DNA of 64,000 nt from NCBI GenBank assembly GCA_021775095.1, contig JAJFII010000060.1:55275-119274 (forward strand). The letters run 5' to 3'. Both the position numbers and the translations under genes were made by a program. Below, piece after piece: positions 1 to 9,622 of this stretch. The notes under the pieces are model-generated. The model was not told where the DNA came from. It saw only the letters and a program-made list of their open reading frames with translations, and ran no database searches. The stretch's first letter is position 1. Each line of letters begins with the position of its first letter. Source of the stretch: Rhodospirillales bacterium (lineage in GTDB: Bacteria; Pseudomonadota; Alphaproteobacteria; Rhodospirillales; Casp-alpha2).

Positions 1-1465
<1,465 letters not shown>

Positions 1466-1485
1466 ATGAAACAGGAAAATGACCA

Positions 1486-1950
1486 ATGAATGAAAGCCAG
1501 TTTGACGGCTTAAGCCAGTTGGGCGGTTCTAATGAAATTCCCGCCACACCCGACGCGGCGACCTTGGAAGCCGTACCCAACCCGCAAATCGGAACCGATT
1601 ATCTTATTCGCTTCACCTGCCCGGAATTCACCAGCCTGTGCCCGGTCACCGGACAGCCCGATTTCGCCCATTTGGTGATCGATTACATCGCCGACCAGTT
1701 GATTGTCGAAAGCAAGTCCTTAAAGATCTATTTGGCAAGTTTTCGCAACCATGCGGCCTTTCACGAAGGGTGCACGGTCGGTATTGGTAAACGCTTGGTC
1801 GATACCCTGGCGCCTAAATGGTTGCGCATCGGCGGTTATTGGTATCCAAGGGGCGGAATTCCCATTGATGTCTTTTACCAAACGGGAAAAGCGCCGGACC
1901 ATGTCTGGATCCCCGACCAGGGGGTTGCCACATACCGGGGACGGGGATAG
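1486..1950 (+). CDS. queF: NADPH-dependent 7-cyano-7-deazaguanine (preQ0) reductase
   Basis: 154 aa, the length of the short unimodular QueF type. It reduces preQ0 to preQ1, the base inserted by TGT. Catalytic Cys52 lies in [11 protein letters not shown] with the general acid Asp59 seven residues on, and the QueF signature ESKSLKIYL follows at about residues 70-78. A substrate-binding FHEGC motif is also present. It sits 20 bp after tgt and 9 bp before the OsmC gene, on the same strand. No early preQ0-synthesis genes (queC, queD, queE) are in the window; they may lie elsewhere or preQ0 may be imported by the neighbouring VUT transporter. Confidence 0.96.
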   Translation: MNESQFDGLSQLGGSNEIPATPDAATLEAVPNPQIGTDYLIRFTCPEFTSLCPVTGQPDFAHLVIDYIADQLIVESKSLKIYLASFRNHAAFHEGCTVGIGKRLVDTLAPKWLRIGGYWYPRGGIPIDVFYQTGKAPDHVWIPDQGVATYRGRG

Positions 1951-1959
1951 GAGCTGACC

Positions 1960-2391
1960 ATGGAAGCCCGCGTTAAATGGATTGAAGGAACCCGTTATCT
2001 GAGCACTTCGGGTAGCGGACATGCGGTGGTCATGGAAGCATCAGCGGCGGAACAAAGCGTTGGCCCCAGCCCCATGGAAATGTTGCTGATGGGGATGGGG
2101 GGCTGCACAACCTATGACGTGGTTGCCATCTTACAAAAAATGCGTCTCGATGTGGACGACGTTATTGTCGAACTGCAGGCTGAACGCGCCGAAGACGTAC
2201 CCCGAACCTTCACCAAAATTCATTGCACTTTCACGGTCATCGGAAAAAACATCCCCCTGGAAAAGGCCAAAGAAGCGGTAAAATTGTCAGGCGAGAAATA
2301 CTGTTCAGCGTCCCGCATGTTAGAGAAATCCGCCGATATCAGCTTCGAGACTCGGGTCAAAGAGCGCCATCATGTCGCGGAAATAGGCTAA
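1960..2391 (+). CDS. OsmC family protein (YhfA-like)
   Basis: 143 aa. OsmC/Ohr proteins are dimeric, cytoplasmic, cysteine-based peroxidases for organic hydroperoxides. The two conserved cysteines are visible: one in MGGCTTYDVV in the middle and one in YCSASRML near the C-terminus. The layout (short N-terminal beta part, GPSPMEMLLMGMGGC helix) matches the YhfA-like branch more than Ohr. It starts 9 bp after queF with a GGAG ribosome-binding site (tagGAGctgaccATG), so it is probably co-transcribed with the queuosine genes, though a functional link is not obvious. Substrate unknown. Confidence 0.9.
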   Translation: MEARVKWIEGTRYLSTSGSGHAVVMEASAAEQSVGPSPMEMLLMGMGGCTTYDVVAILQKMRLDVDDVIVELQAERAEDVPRTFTKIHCTFTVIGKNIPLEKAKEAVKLSGEKYCSASRMLEKSADISFETRVKERHHVAEIG

Positions 2392-2406
2392 ACATCCAAA
2401 GCCGAG

Positions 2407-2895
2407 CTAAACGGTCTTGCCCGATTGCCGTGCTTTGATCATATACCAAACGAGTAAGGCACCCAGCATCTTGCTGACCGTCATCAATGCCACGCCTTCA
2501 ACCGATGCAATGCCAATCAGGCTCAGGAAAATCAAACTGTCAACCGGTGTGCCAAGGGCACTGGACAACAGGACCCGCTGGGCAAAGGGTTTTTTAGTAA
2601 AGGAGTACACCGCCCAATCACAAAATTCGCTGACCAAAAACGCCGCCAGACTGGCCATTGCGATATAAGGATCGGCCATAAAGTAACTGATGCTGGCCGC
2701 CGCCAACATTGCTAATATGACCGAATGACCGATTTCGCGTTGGGCGAAATCGCGGGCGACGAAAATAAATCCAACAACCAGAGTTAACGGCGGCCATTTT
2801 CCACCGCCGGGTAATTCAACTAAAGGCACGACGGAAAAACCATAATTTACGGCGACGATTAATAGAATATAGAGGGCGGTGAATTTAAAGTTCAT
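2407..2895 (-). CDS. VUT-family queuosine-precursor transporter (COG1738-like)
   Basis: 162 aa if started at the ATG at 2895, which has AGGTA eight bases upstream; the frame is open further upstream but that part overlaps queG antisense and looks non-coding. The protein is almost entirely hydrophobic, with about five or six membrane segments, and carries the family-type VARDFAQREIG and LVSEFCDWAVYSF stretches plus SSALGTPVDSLIFL. VUT/YhhQ proteins import preQ0, preQ1 or queuine. Its place between queF and queG supports that role here; which precursor it carries cannot be read from sequence. It is divergent from queG (64 bp between starts) and converges on the OsmC gene. Confidence 0.85.
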   Translation of the reverse strand: MNFKFTALYILLIVAVNYGFSVVPLVELPGGGKWPPLTLVVGFIFVARDFAQREIGHSVILAMLAAASISYFMADPYIAMASLAAFLVSEFCDWAVYSFTKKPFAQRVLLSSALGTPVDSLIFLSLIGIASVEGVALMTVSKMLGALLVWYMIKARQSGKTV

Positions 2896-2959
2896 ACTGA
2901 AGTTACCTGTTAACATCGATTTTGGCGGGCTCAGTACCACATCTGTGCAGAAATAGCGA

Positions 2960-4012
2960 GTGTCTATGATCAAAAAGAAAATTCGTGAGCAGGCCCTGGA
3001 ATTTGGCTTCGATAGCGTTGGTTTCACGTCAGCGGCTGCAGACCCGCGTGACGCGCGGGCATTGTCAGCCTTTCTGAAGGCCGGCTGGCACGGCGATATG
3101 GCATGGATGGATAACGCCAATGGCCGCCGGCCCGATCCGCAAAAAACCATGGCCAATGCCAAAACCATAGTGGTGCTTGGCGTTAATTATGGTCCGGCGA
3201 GCGATCCCTTAAGGGTTTTGGATAATGTCGACAGGGGCAATGTCAGCGTCTATGCCAGGGCGACGAAAGATTATCATGACGTTATCAAAAAACGCCTGAA
3301 AAAACTGGGCCGCTGGATCGGTGAAACCTTCGCCTCGGACATAAAGATATTTGTTGATACGGCACCGATTATGGAAAAACCGCTGGCCGCCAGGGCTGGT
3401 ATCGGCTGGCAGGGAAAACATACAAATCTGGTTTCCAAGGATTTTGGATCCTGGTTGTTTCTCGGCGAAGTCTTCATGTCGCTGGAACTGGAACCCGACA
3501 AACCGGCCGCTGATCACTGCGGCACCTGTGATCTTTGCCAGCGCATTTGCCCCACCAACGCCTTTCCTAAACCCTATGAACTCGACGCCACCAAATGCAT
3601 TTCCTATCTGACGATTGAACATAAAAGCCCGATTGATGAAGATTTGATGGAAAATATGGGCAATCATATTTACGGCTGTGACGATTGTTTGTCGGTTTGC
3701 CCATGGAACAAATTCGCGTCACCAACCGATGAAAGTCAGTTTATGCCGAGGGTCGAACTCACCGCGCCGCGACTGAAAGATTTGGCCGCCTTAACCGATA
3801 CCTCATTCCGCACGGTTTTCGCCGGTTCGCCGATCAAACGGACCGGTCGGGATCGCTTTGTCAGAAACGTTCTCATTGCCATGGGAAACAGCGGTGACCA
3901 AACTCTTATCCCGGCAGCCAATCAGTTAACAACCGATGCCTCCGAACTGGTAGCAGCGACGGCAAAATGGGCATCGGCAAAATTAGGTGCCCTGCCCGAA
4001 TTAAACGATTAA
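2960..4012 (+). CDS. queG: Epoxyqueuosine reductase
   Basis: About 350 aa. QueG reduces epoxyqueuosine to queuosine using cobalamin and two [4Fe-4S] clusters. The cluster motifs are clear: CGTCDLCQRICP near residues 191-202 and CDDCLSVCPW near 240-249, typical of the QueG ferredoxin-like domain. The N-terminal region matches the cobalamin-binding reductase domain (DSVGFT at the start, WQGKHTNLVS in the middle). The start is either GTG 2960 or ATG 2966; neither has a strong Shine-Dalgarno. With queA, tgt, queF and the transporter it completes the late part of queuosine synthesis from preQ0. QueG and NrdJ (21.3 kb) both make the cell dependent on cobalamin. Confidence 0.96.
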   Translation: MSMIKKKIREQALEFGFDSVGFTSAAADPRDARALSAFLKAGWHGDMAWMDNANGRRPDPQKTMANAKTIVVLGVNYGPASDPLRVLDNVDRGNVSVYARATKDYHDVIKKRLKKLGRWIGETFASDIKIFVDTAPIMEKPLAARAGIGWQGKHTNLVSKDFGSWLFLGEVFMSLELEPDKPAADHCGTCDLCQRICPTNAFPKPYELDATKCISYLTIEHKSPIDEDLMENMGNHIYGCDDCLSVCPWNKFASPTDESQFMPRVELTAPRLKDLAALTDTSFRTVFAGSPIKRTGRDRFVRNVLIAMGNSGDQTLIPAANQLTTDASELVAATAKWASAKLGALPELND

Positions 4013-4050
4013 ACTCTCTTGTCAGCTATTGGATAACGGACCGCGTTATA

Positions 4051-4905
4051 ATGAAATCTGCAACACCTTCACTGTTCAAATTTAATCTTGCAATGGGCCT
4101 TGCTCTCTTCCTCAGCAGCATGGTTTCTGGTGATGCGGAGGCGCAATCCAAATCGGCTCGCAAGGGAAACCAGGCATTAAAAGCCGGCGATGTATTTCGA
4201 GATTGCACAAAATGCCCGGAGTTGGTCGTCGTCCCTGCCGGCCTCTTCATCATGGGCTCTAATGGTAAACGTAAGGCCGAGAAACCAGCCCACCGTGTCA
4301 ATATCACAAAACCATTTGCCATTGGCCGTTACGAAGTGACTTTCAGTGAATGGTTTGCCTGTCTGCAAGCCAAGGCCTGTAACCACAATCCTGACGATCA
4401 CAAGTGGGGACGCCGAGGCAGACCGGTCATAAATGTCACCTGGGACCAGGCCGAAACCTACACCAAATGGTTATCCGAAAAAACCGGCTTTTCCTATCGA
4501 CTGCCTTCCGAATCCGAGTGGGAATATGCCCATCGGGCCGGAACAACCACGGATTTCTGGTGGGGCAAAAGTCCTGGCGAAAACAACGCCAACTGTAAAG
4601 ATTGCAAATCCCAATGGAGCGCCAAAAGTTCCGCCCCCGTCGGTTCGTTCAAACCCAATCCCTTTGGCCTATATGATACGGCGGGCAATCTCTTCGAATG
4701 GGTCTCTGACTGCTGGAACCCCGATCATTTGGGCGCGCCCAAAACGACGGCTCCGCGCAAGGATGGCAACTGCAATTTTCGCGTAATTCGCGGCGGTTCT
4801 TTTTACTATTTCAACAAAGTCGCTCGGGCGTCCTACAGGGCAAAGAACCCACCAGGCGTTAAAAGTTACTGGTTGGGATTCCGTGTGGTGCGTGAGTTGC
4901 CATAG
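4051..4905 (+). CDS. Secreted SUMF1 / formylglycine-generating-enzyme-like domain protein
   Basis: 284 aa from the ATG at 4051; an in-frame GTG-type extension to 3967 overlaps queG and is not needed. Residues 1-32 form a signal peptide (hydrophobic LAMGLALFLSSMVSG, then AEAQ). The rest is a FGE-sulfatase (SUMF1) fold: VVVPAGLFIMGSNG, then RYEVTFSEWFACLQ, RLPSESEWEYAHRAGTT, GNLFEWVSDCW and the closing IRGGSF and YWLGFRVVREL. Several cysteine pairs fit a periplasmic, disulfide-containing protein. There is no sulfatase nearby, and most bacterial homologues are not true formylglycine enzymes, so the activity is open. It follows queG by 38 bp. Confidence 0.85.
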   Translation: MKSATPSLFKFNLAMGLALFLSSMVSGDAEAQSKSARKGNQALKAGDVFRDCTKCPELVVVPAGLFIMGSNGKRKAEKPAHRVNITKPFAIGRYEVTFSEWFACLQAKACNHNPDDHKWGRRGRPVINVTWDQAETYTKWLSEKTGFSYRLPSESEWEYAHRAGTTTDFWWGKSPGENNANCKDCKSQWSAKSSAPVGSFKPNPFGLYDTAGNLFEWVSDCWNPDHLGAPKTTAPRKDGNCNFRVIRGGSFYYFNKVARASYRAKNPPGVKSYWLGFRVVRELP

Positions 4906-5219
4906 GGTTAATACCAAAGAAATACCAAAGAATGGTGATAATAACCCTTTTAAGCGCAGCTCCGCCCTTTGCTATGAGACGCCGCCACCGGGTTACCACT
5001 AGAAAACCGCCACGGACCGCGATACTGACACATGGCAATAATGCTGGCGCAAGGCGCAATAATGCCTGCGCAAGACAATCGATGCCCGACGCAGCTCAGC
5101 CCGCCGAAAGCGATCCTTAAGAATCGTCCCAATGAGATTAATAAAAGTCAACCACCCGACTTGTGGGCTTAAAAAACCTCCCACACGATTGTCTGGCAAA
5201 TTTATGCCACCGGATAAGT
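4906..5219. other. Intergenic region with short imperfect direct repeats
   Basis: Converging genes flank this 314-bp stretch and I see no gene in it. It has two small direct-repeat patches: AATACCAAAG twice at about 4911-4931, and a longer pair, GGCAATAATGCTGGCGCAA (5034-5052) followed directly by GGCGCAATAATGCCTGCGCAA (5053-5073). No convincing terminator or promoter was found. Confidence 0.5.
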
Positions 5220-5627
5220 TTACAACTTAACAGCCAGCGCACGCGCCATTTGACTTAACGCTTCCTGGTGGCGCTCGTTATCGATTTGTGCGAAATTGCG
5301 AGCGACTTCCAGACACATCCGTTGGCGTGTCGGCAAATCCGCGTCATCCCGGTCTCCCAACCCTTCGAAAAAATAACCCACAGGCACGCGGAGAACCTGG
5401 GCGATTTCATATAACCGTCCTGCGGAAATCCGATTAATTCCGCGCTCATATTTGTGCGCCTGCTGATAAGTTACACCAATGAGTTCTGCCATTTGCTGTT
5501 GGGACAAACCCAACATAACCCGCCGCTCTCGAATTCGAACACCCACGTGTTTATCTGTGTCTGTCGCCCGATTTACGACTTGTTCATCACCGCCTGCCCG
5601 CGCGCCTAAGGTAGATCTGTTTGCCAA
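5220..5627 (-). CDS. XRE-family helix-turn-helix transcriptional regulator
   Basis: 135 aa with a TTG start at 5627, chosen because a strong AGGAGGG lies seven bases upstream and no ATG is available before the DNA-binding domain. The HTH_3/XRE domain spans about residues 28-88 (IRERRVMLGLSQQQMAELIG, then VTYQQAHKYERGINRISAGR, then LYEIAQVLRVPVGYFFEG). The rest is a short helical tail ending in MARALAVKL. This is the small single-domain regulator type common in alphaproteobacteria (PraR/SinR-like). Targets are unknown; it sits next to the PHA locus but is separated from it by a 354-bp gap. Confidence 0.9.
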   Translation of the reverse strand: MANRSTLGARAGGDEQVVNRATDTDKHVGVRIRERRVMLGLSQQQMAELIGVTYQQAHKYERGINRISAGRLYEIAQVLRVPVGYFFEGLGDRDDADLPTRQRMCLEVARNFAQIDNERHQEALSQMARALAVKL

Positions 5628-5981
5628 GGTTTTACCCTCCTAAATAAATTCTTTTATCCACTCAATCCAGTCGCGCCATGAGTCCCCAAATCCACAACAC
5701 CTGGTCTGCCATTTCCTGAACTTATAAAAGCTGCAAAGAATTCGCGGCAGTTAACGTGTTTTTCAAGAGGTCGTTTATTGTACACGTATATATTGGAACG
5801 ACAAACCGAATTCACCAGTCTTTTTTCTGGCCTTTGCACGCAAAGGTATAAAATCCATGAAAATAGGTGATGGTTGAAATTCTTCCCGGCCGGGTTATTT
5901 GGCTTTATTTAACCGCCTGGTGTGCCGACTTAAAAGTGCGTAGAGGCGAAAAGAACCGCGCGGAAACCCTCTGAAAACCCA
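5628..5981. other. Intergenic region upstream of the XRE gene
   Basis: 354 bp between the start of the XRE gene and the end of phaR, both on the minus strand. The part near 5777-5804 holds a plausible minus-strand promoter (separate entry). No ORF with recognisable features and no clear terminator for phaR was found. Confidence 0.5.
5777..5804 (-). promoter_or_regulatory. Candidate sigma-70-type promoter of the XRE gene
   Basis: On the minus strand TTGTCG (5804-5799) and TACAAT (5782-5777) are separated by 16 bp. That fits a vegetative promoter and would give a leader of about 145 nt before the TTG start. This is pattern reading only. Confidence 0.35.
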
Positions 5982-6602
5982 TCAATCGTCGCGCGCAAGG
6001 CCATCGAGTTGTTTTTGCATGGCGTCAAGCTGGGCCCGCAAAATATCCAGCTTTTCAGATTCCGCCTCTTTGTCCGGACCGGCTGATGTAGCAACCGGAT
6101 CCTGGGTTGGTTTTGGTGCCTGCCCCGGAACCCCTTGATAAAACGGAGCAAACATTTTCATGGCGTTTTCAAACATCGCCATGTTTTTCTTGCCGACGTC
6201 TTCCAATTGGCCAAATGGGTTCAATCCGCCAACGGCTTCATCCATATAACTCCGCATTTGATCCTGGTTTTGCGCAAAAGATTGCATCGTATGTTCCAGA
6301 TAGTTGGGGACAACCGTCTGCAGGCTGTCTCCGTAAAAACTGATTAAATGGCGCAAAAAACCAATCGGAAGCAGTGTTTGACCACCTTTGGATTCTTCTT
6401 CAACAATGATGTGAGTCAGGACCTGGCGGGTGATATCATCACCGGACTTTGCGTCATAAACGACAAAGTCTATACCTTCTTTAACCATCTGTGACAGGTG
6501 GTCGAGGGTTACATAGGTGCTGGTTGACGTGTTATATAACCTTCTGTTCGCATATTTTTTAATGGTAACCGGCTTTTTTACTTCGTCATCTTGATCGGCC
6601 AT
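5982..6602 (-). CDS. phaR: Polyhydroxyalkanoate synthesis repressor
   Basis: 206 aa. PhaR represses phasin and PHA-synthesis genes and is released from DNA by binding PHA itself. The N-terminal PHB/PHA accumulation-regulator DNA-binding domain is clear at about residues 10-70 (IKKYANRRLYNTSTSTYVT, then IDFVVYDAKSGDDITRQVLT), followed by the PHB-associated domain (GFLRHLISFYGD, then VPNYLEHTM). The tail, from about residue 135, is low complexity (PGQAPKPTQDP) and ends in a short predicted coiled coil. It is divergent from the small coiled-coil/phaC pair, the usual arrangement for autoregulation and local control. Upstream DNA has TGC-rich patches (GATGCAGCA on the minus strand near 6650). Confidence 0.95.
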   Translation of the reverse strand: MADQDDEVKKPVTIKKYANRRLYNTSTSTYVTLDHLSQMVKEGIDFVVYDAKSGDDITRQVLTHIIVEEESKGGQTLLPIGFLRHLISFYGDSLQTVVPNYLEHTMQSFAQNQDQMRSYMDEAVGGLNPFGQLEDVGKKNMAMFENAMKMFAPFYQGVPGQAPKPTQDPVATSAGPDKEAESEKLDILRAQLDAMQKQLDGLARDD

Positions 6603-6741
6603 TGTATTTCACCCCAGATTTTACACCGCTAGAAACTAGCGCGAATTATGCTGCATCGCAATGAAATGTTCCGCACTGCCATATAATCACCTATAGTAAC
6701 ACCATGAATGATCCGCCCAACAAGAGGGAACCTGGAGCCCA

Positions 6742-7161
6742 ATGACTGACCCGATAGACCTTAAAAAATTAGCGGCCAATTACGTGGATTTATGGCAAGA
6801 ACATTTAGCCGCCGTCGGCAAGGACGAAGATACGGCTGAGATCATGGCGAAAACCATGGCTTTAATGACCACTGGCGCTGCAACATTTGCCAATACCATG
6901 GCAGAAGCGGCAAACTCATCACCTGTTTCTGGTGACCCGCAATCGGACCCGCAAAAATCTCATGGAAAAACCGCAACAAATACCCCCCAACCCGACCCAA
7001 CCGCTGGGGCCCCGGCCTCTGCCCTTCCACCTGAGCGGCCAGCTCCTGACATTGATTCAATGCTTGGCCGCATTGCCGCATTGGAAGAACGGGTCGCTCA
7101 GCTTGAGCGGAAAAACGTCCCCACACGGGCAAGCAAAGTCCGATCAAGAAAACGACCTTAG
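6742..7161 (+). CDS. Small coiled-coil protein, possible PhaE/PhaR-type subunit of the PHA synthase
   Basis: 139 aa with a GGAG site six bases before the ATG. The N-terminal ~65 residues are helical (LAANYVDLWQEHLAAVGKD, then IMAKTMALMTTGAATFAN); a Pro/Ser-rich linker follows at about 65-105; a short coiled coil (IDSMLGRIAALEERVAQLER) and a basic tail end it. It lies directly upstream of, and overlaps, phaC. Class III and IV PHA synthases pair a ~360-residue PhaC with a helical partner ending in a similar coiled coil, so I infer a small synthase subunit; a phasin-like granule protein is the alternative. I do not recognise it as a named family. Confidence 0.6.
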   Translation: MTDPIDLKKLAANYVDLWQEHLAAVGKDEDTAEIMAKTMALMTTGAATFANTMAEAANSSPVSGDPQSDPQKSHGKTATNTPQPDPTAGAPASALPPERPAPDIDSMLGRIAALEERVAQLERKNVPTRASKVRSRKRP

Positions 7162-8230
7162 GGCGCAGGCCGGCAAAATTGAAAGTGGTCTCTTTGCCCA
7201 GGCCGTTGGTGACGAAATTGGTGCCCGGTTAAAATCCTTTTGCCACGGTTTCAGTACCTACCAAAATCAACCGCGCCATGATCGCCCCATAGAACCACCG
7301 GTTGTCGCGCAGTTCGGAAGCGCCCGATTGCTGGACTACAACAGCGCGGCCGGTCCCGGCAAACCCGTATTGATCATTCCGTCGCTGATAAATCGCGCCT
7401 ATATCCTCGACCTGATGGATAACAGAAGCCTTGTCCGCTGGTTAGCAAACCAGGGATTAAGGCCACTTCTGGTGGATTGGGGCCAACCGGGCGCGACCGA
7501 AGCCGGATACGACCTGACGGCCTATATCACCGGCCCGCTTCAGTATTTTTATGATCAGGCCTGTGATCTTGCCGAGAAACCACCGTCATTGGTCGGTTAT
7601 TGCATGGGTGGTTTGCTGGCCTTGGCCCTGGCGGGCCGCAATCCAAATCAGATTAAATCTCTGGCGCTTTTGGCGACACCTTGGAATTTTCATGACGGGA
7701 TCGGCGTTAATCTTTGTTATCTGCAAAGCCTGAAACCGGGTCTCGAAATTCTTTTGAACCAACTCGGTAATCTCCCTGTTGACCTGTTGCAAGCCATGTT
7801 CACCAGTCTGGATCCATCTCTGACCAGCGAAAAGTTTCGTAAATTTGCGCGCATGGACCGGCACAGTGATCGGGCCAGAATTTTTGTTGCCCTGGAAGAC
7901 TGGCTCAATGATGGCGTACCCCTGGTTGCTCCCGTCGCCAGGGATTGCCTGTTTGAGTGGTATCTGGAGAACAGCCCTGGCCGCGGGCGTTGGATGGTTG
8001 ATGGACAAAGTGTGTCTCCTAGTTCTCTGACCTGCCCGTCCCTGACCCTGATCCCGCAACAAGATCACATTGTGCCGCCCGGGTCGGCCTTGGCCCTTGC
8101 CAAATTATTGCCGCATAATGAAAACCGTTGGATCAATGCCGGGCATATTGGGATGGTTGCCGGCAGCCATGCAAAATCGACACTTTACGAACCGTTAGGG
8201 GAATGGATAAAGTCCCATATGGAAGGATGA
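7103..8230 (+). CDS. phaC: Short (class III-like) polyhydroxyalkanoate synthase
   Basis: About 375 aa from the TTG at 7103. It polymerises 3-hydroxyacyl-CoA into PHA. The alpha/beta-hydrolase fold has the PHA-synthase lipase box with cysteine instead of serine (GYCMGG, Cys167), Asp321 in QQDHIVPP and His348 in AGHIGMVAG, so the Cys-Asp-His triad is complete. LIIPSLINRAYILDLMDNRS resembles class III PhaC, and the length is far below the ~600 aa of class I. The start is uncertain: the frame is open upstream to 6887 (ATG at 6962), but that part lies inside the previous gene in another frame and is probably not translated. The TTG gives a 59-bp overlap; it has no strong Shine-Dalgarno. Confidence 0.85.
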   Translation: MSGKTSPHGQAKSDQENDLRAQAGKIESGLFAQAVGDEIGARLKSFCHGFSTYQNQPRHDRPIEPPVVAQFGSARLLDYNSAAGPGKPVLIIPSLINRAYILDLMDNRSLVRWLANQGLRPLLVDWGQPGATEAGYDLTAYITGPLQYFYDQACDLAEKPPSLVGYCMGGLLALALAGRNPNQIKSLALLATPWNFHDGIGVNLCYLQSLKPGLEILLNQLGNLPVDLLQAMFTSLDPSLTSEKFRKFARMDRHSDRARIFVALEDWLNDGVPLVAPVARDCLFEWYLENSPGRGRWMVDGQSVSPSSLTCPSLTLIPQQDHIVPPGSALALAKLLPHNENRWINAGHIGMVAGSHAKSTLYEPLGEWIKSHMEG

Positions 8231-8265
8231 GCAATTGGCTTGATATGGGGCTTGGAAAATTCATC

Positions 8266-8299
8266 TCGCACCTGCACAATTTTTTCTTGCACCAATGCG
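8266..8299. promoter_or_regulatory. TGC-rich patch before phaA, candidate PhaR operator
   Basis: GCACCTGCACAA and TTGCACCAATGCG contain several TGC/GCA steps and cover the -35 region of the candidate phaA promoter; CGCAAGTGCG follows near 8333. PhaR of other alphaproteobacteria is known to bind TGC-rich sequences. The assignment here is inference. Confidence 0.3.
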
Positions 8300-8315
8300 T
8301 AAAACATCATATAAA
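8287..8315 (+). promoter_or_regulatory. Candidate sigma-70-type promoter of phaAB
   Basis: TTGCAC (8287-8292) and TATAAA (8310-8315) with a 17-bp spacer, about 95 bp upstream of the phaA ATG, in the 179-bp gap between phaC and phaA. phaA has a good ribosome-binding site (GGAGG at about 8397-8401). Confidence 0.45.
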
Positions 8316-8409
8316 CTGCGATTAACGTCATATCGCAAGTGCGAAAAAATTTACGAACTGTTCATATGTTTCAGTTAATTGTCATTTATCAAATGTGGAG
8401 GAATAAAAA

Positions 8410-9585
8410 ATGTCAGAAGTCGTTATTGCTGCGGCAGCGCGTACACCCGTGGGCGCATTCAGTGGAGGACTGAGCTCGGTATCTGCTGATTATTTAGGAC
8501 AAGTTGCCATTACCGCTGTCCTTGAACGCGCCGGCGTTTCGCCGAAAGATGTTGATGAAGTTGTCCTCGGACAAATCCTTACTGCCGGTGCCGGTCAGAA
8601 CCCGGCACGAATTGCTGCCGTAAACGCCGGCATCCCCGTCGAGAAAACCGCCTATGGCATTAATCAGCTGTGTGGCTCCGGTCTGCGCACCGTTGCCCTT
8701 GGCAGCCAGGCCATTCAATTGGGTGACGCCAATATTGTTGTTGCTGGTGGTCAGGAAAGCATGAGCCAGGCTCCCCATTGTTTGCACTTGCGCAATGGCA
8801 CAAAAATGGGACCCGCCGAGATGGTGGACACCATGATCAAAGACGGTCTTTGGGATGCCTTTAATGGGTATCACATGGGCACGACGGCCGAGAACGTCGC
8901 CGAAAAATGGCAGTTGACGCGTGAAGATCAGGACAAGTTCGCTGCCGCGTCGCAACAAAAAGCCGAAGCCGCCATGGCGGCGGGGAAATTCAAAGACGAA
9001 ATTGTTCCCGTCACCATCAAAACCCGCAAGGGTGATATTGTCGTCGATACGGACGAACACCCAAAATCCGGTGTCACTACAGAAGGTTTAGCCAATTTGC
9101 GTCCCGCCTTCTCCAAGGACGGAACCGTTACTGCGGGCAATGCCTCAGGCATTAACGATGGTGCCGCCGTGGTTGTTTTGATGAGTGCCGAGGAAGCGCA
9201 AAAACGCAGCATCAAACCGCTGGCACGGATCAAATCCTGGGCAACCGCCGGGGTCGACCCGTCGATCATGGGAACAGGGCCCATTCCTGCCAGCCGCAAG
9301 GCCCTGGAAAAAGCCGGATGGGTCGCCTCCGATCTGGATCTGATCGAGGCAAACGAAGCGTTTGCCGCCCAGGCCTGTGCCGTAAACAAAGATATGGGAT
9401 GGGACGAAACCAAGGTAAATGTTAATGGTGGTGCAATTGCGCTCGGTCACCCAATTGGTGCCTCCGGCGCGCGTGTTTTGGTAACCCTGCTCCACGAAAT
9501 GGAAAAACGCGATGCTAAAAAAGGTCTCGTAACCCTGTGCATCGGTGGCGGCATGGGTATCGCCATGTGCGTTGAACGCGATTAA
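8410..9585 (+). CDS. phaA: Acetyl-CoA acetyltransferase (beta-ketothiolase)
   Basis: 391 aa, full length for a biosynthetic thiolase. It condenses two acetyl-CoA to acetoacetyl-CoA, the first step to polyhydroxybutyrate. Active-site residues are all in place: Cys88 (INQLCGSG), His347 ([10 protein letters not shown]) and Cys377 ([11 protein letters not shown]). The EANEAFAAQ motif is also intact. phaB follows after 37 bp on the same strand, so phaA-phaB form an operon that ends at the terminator at 10369-10405. It could also serve ketone-body or fatty-acid metabolism, but the neighbourhood favours PHA. Confidence 0.97.
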   Translation: MSEVVIAAAARTPVGAFSGGLSSVSADYLGQVAITAVLERAGVSPKDVDEVVLGQILTAGAGQNPARIAAVNAGIPVEKTAYGINQLCGSGLRTVALGSQAIQLGDANIVVAGGQESMSQAPHCLHLRNGTKMGPAEMVDTMIKDGLWDAFNGYHMGTTAENVAEKWQLTREDQDKFAAASQQKAEAAMAAGKFKDEIVPVTIKTRKGDIVVDTDEHPKSGVTTEGLANLRPAFSKDGTVTAGNASGINDGAAVVVLMSAEEAQKRSIKPLARIKSWATAGVDPSIMGTGPIPASRKALEKAGWVASDLDLIEANEAFAAQACAVNKDMGWDETKVNVNGGAIALGHPIGASGARVLVTLLHEMEKRDAKKGLVTLCIGGGMGIAMCVERD

Positions 9586-9622
9586 TTTTATCTGAAACCA
9601 ATATCTTGAGGGGACAAATCTA

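Noticed and set aside
4051..4905. True formylglycine-generating enzyme
   Set aside because: The fold is SUMF1-like, but there is no sulfatase in the window and I could not identify the paired active-site cysteines with confidence, so only the domain is claimed.
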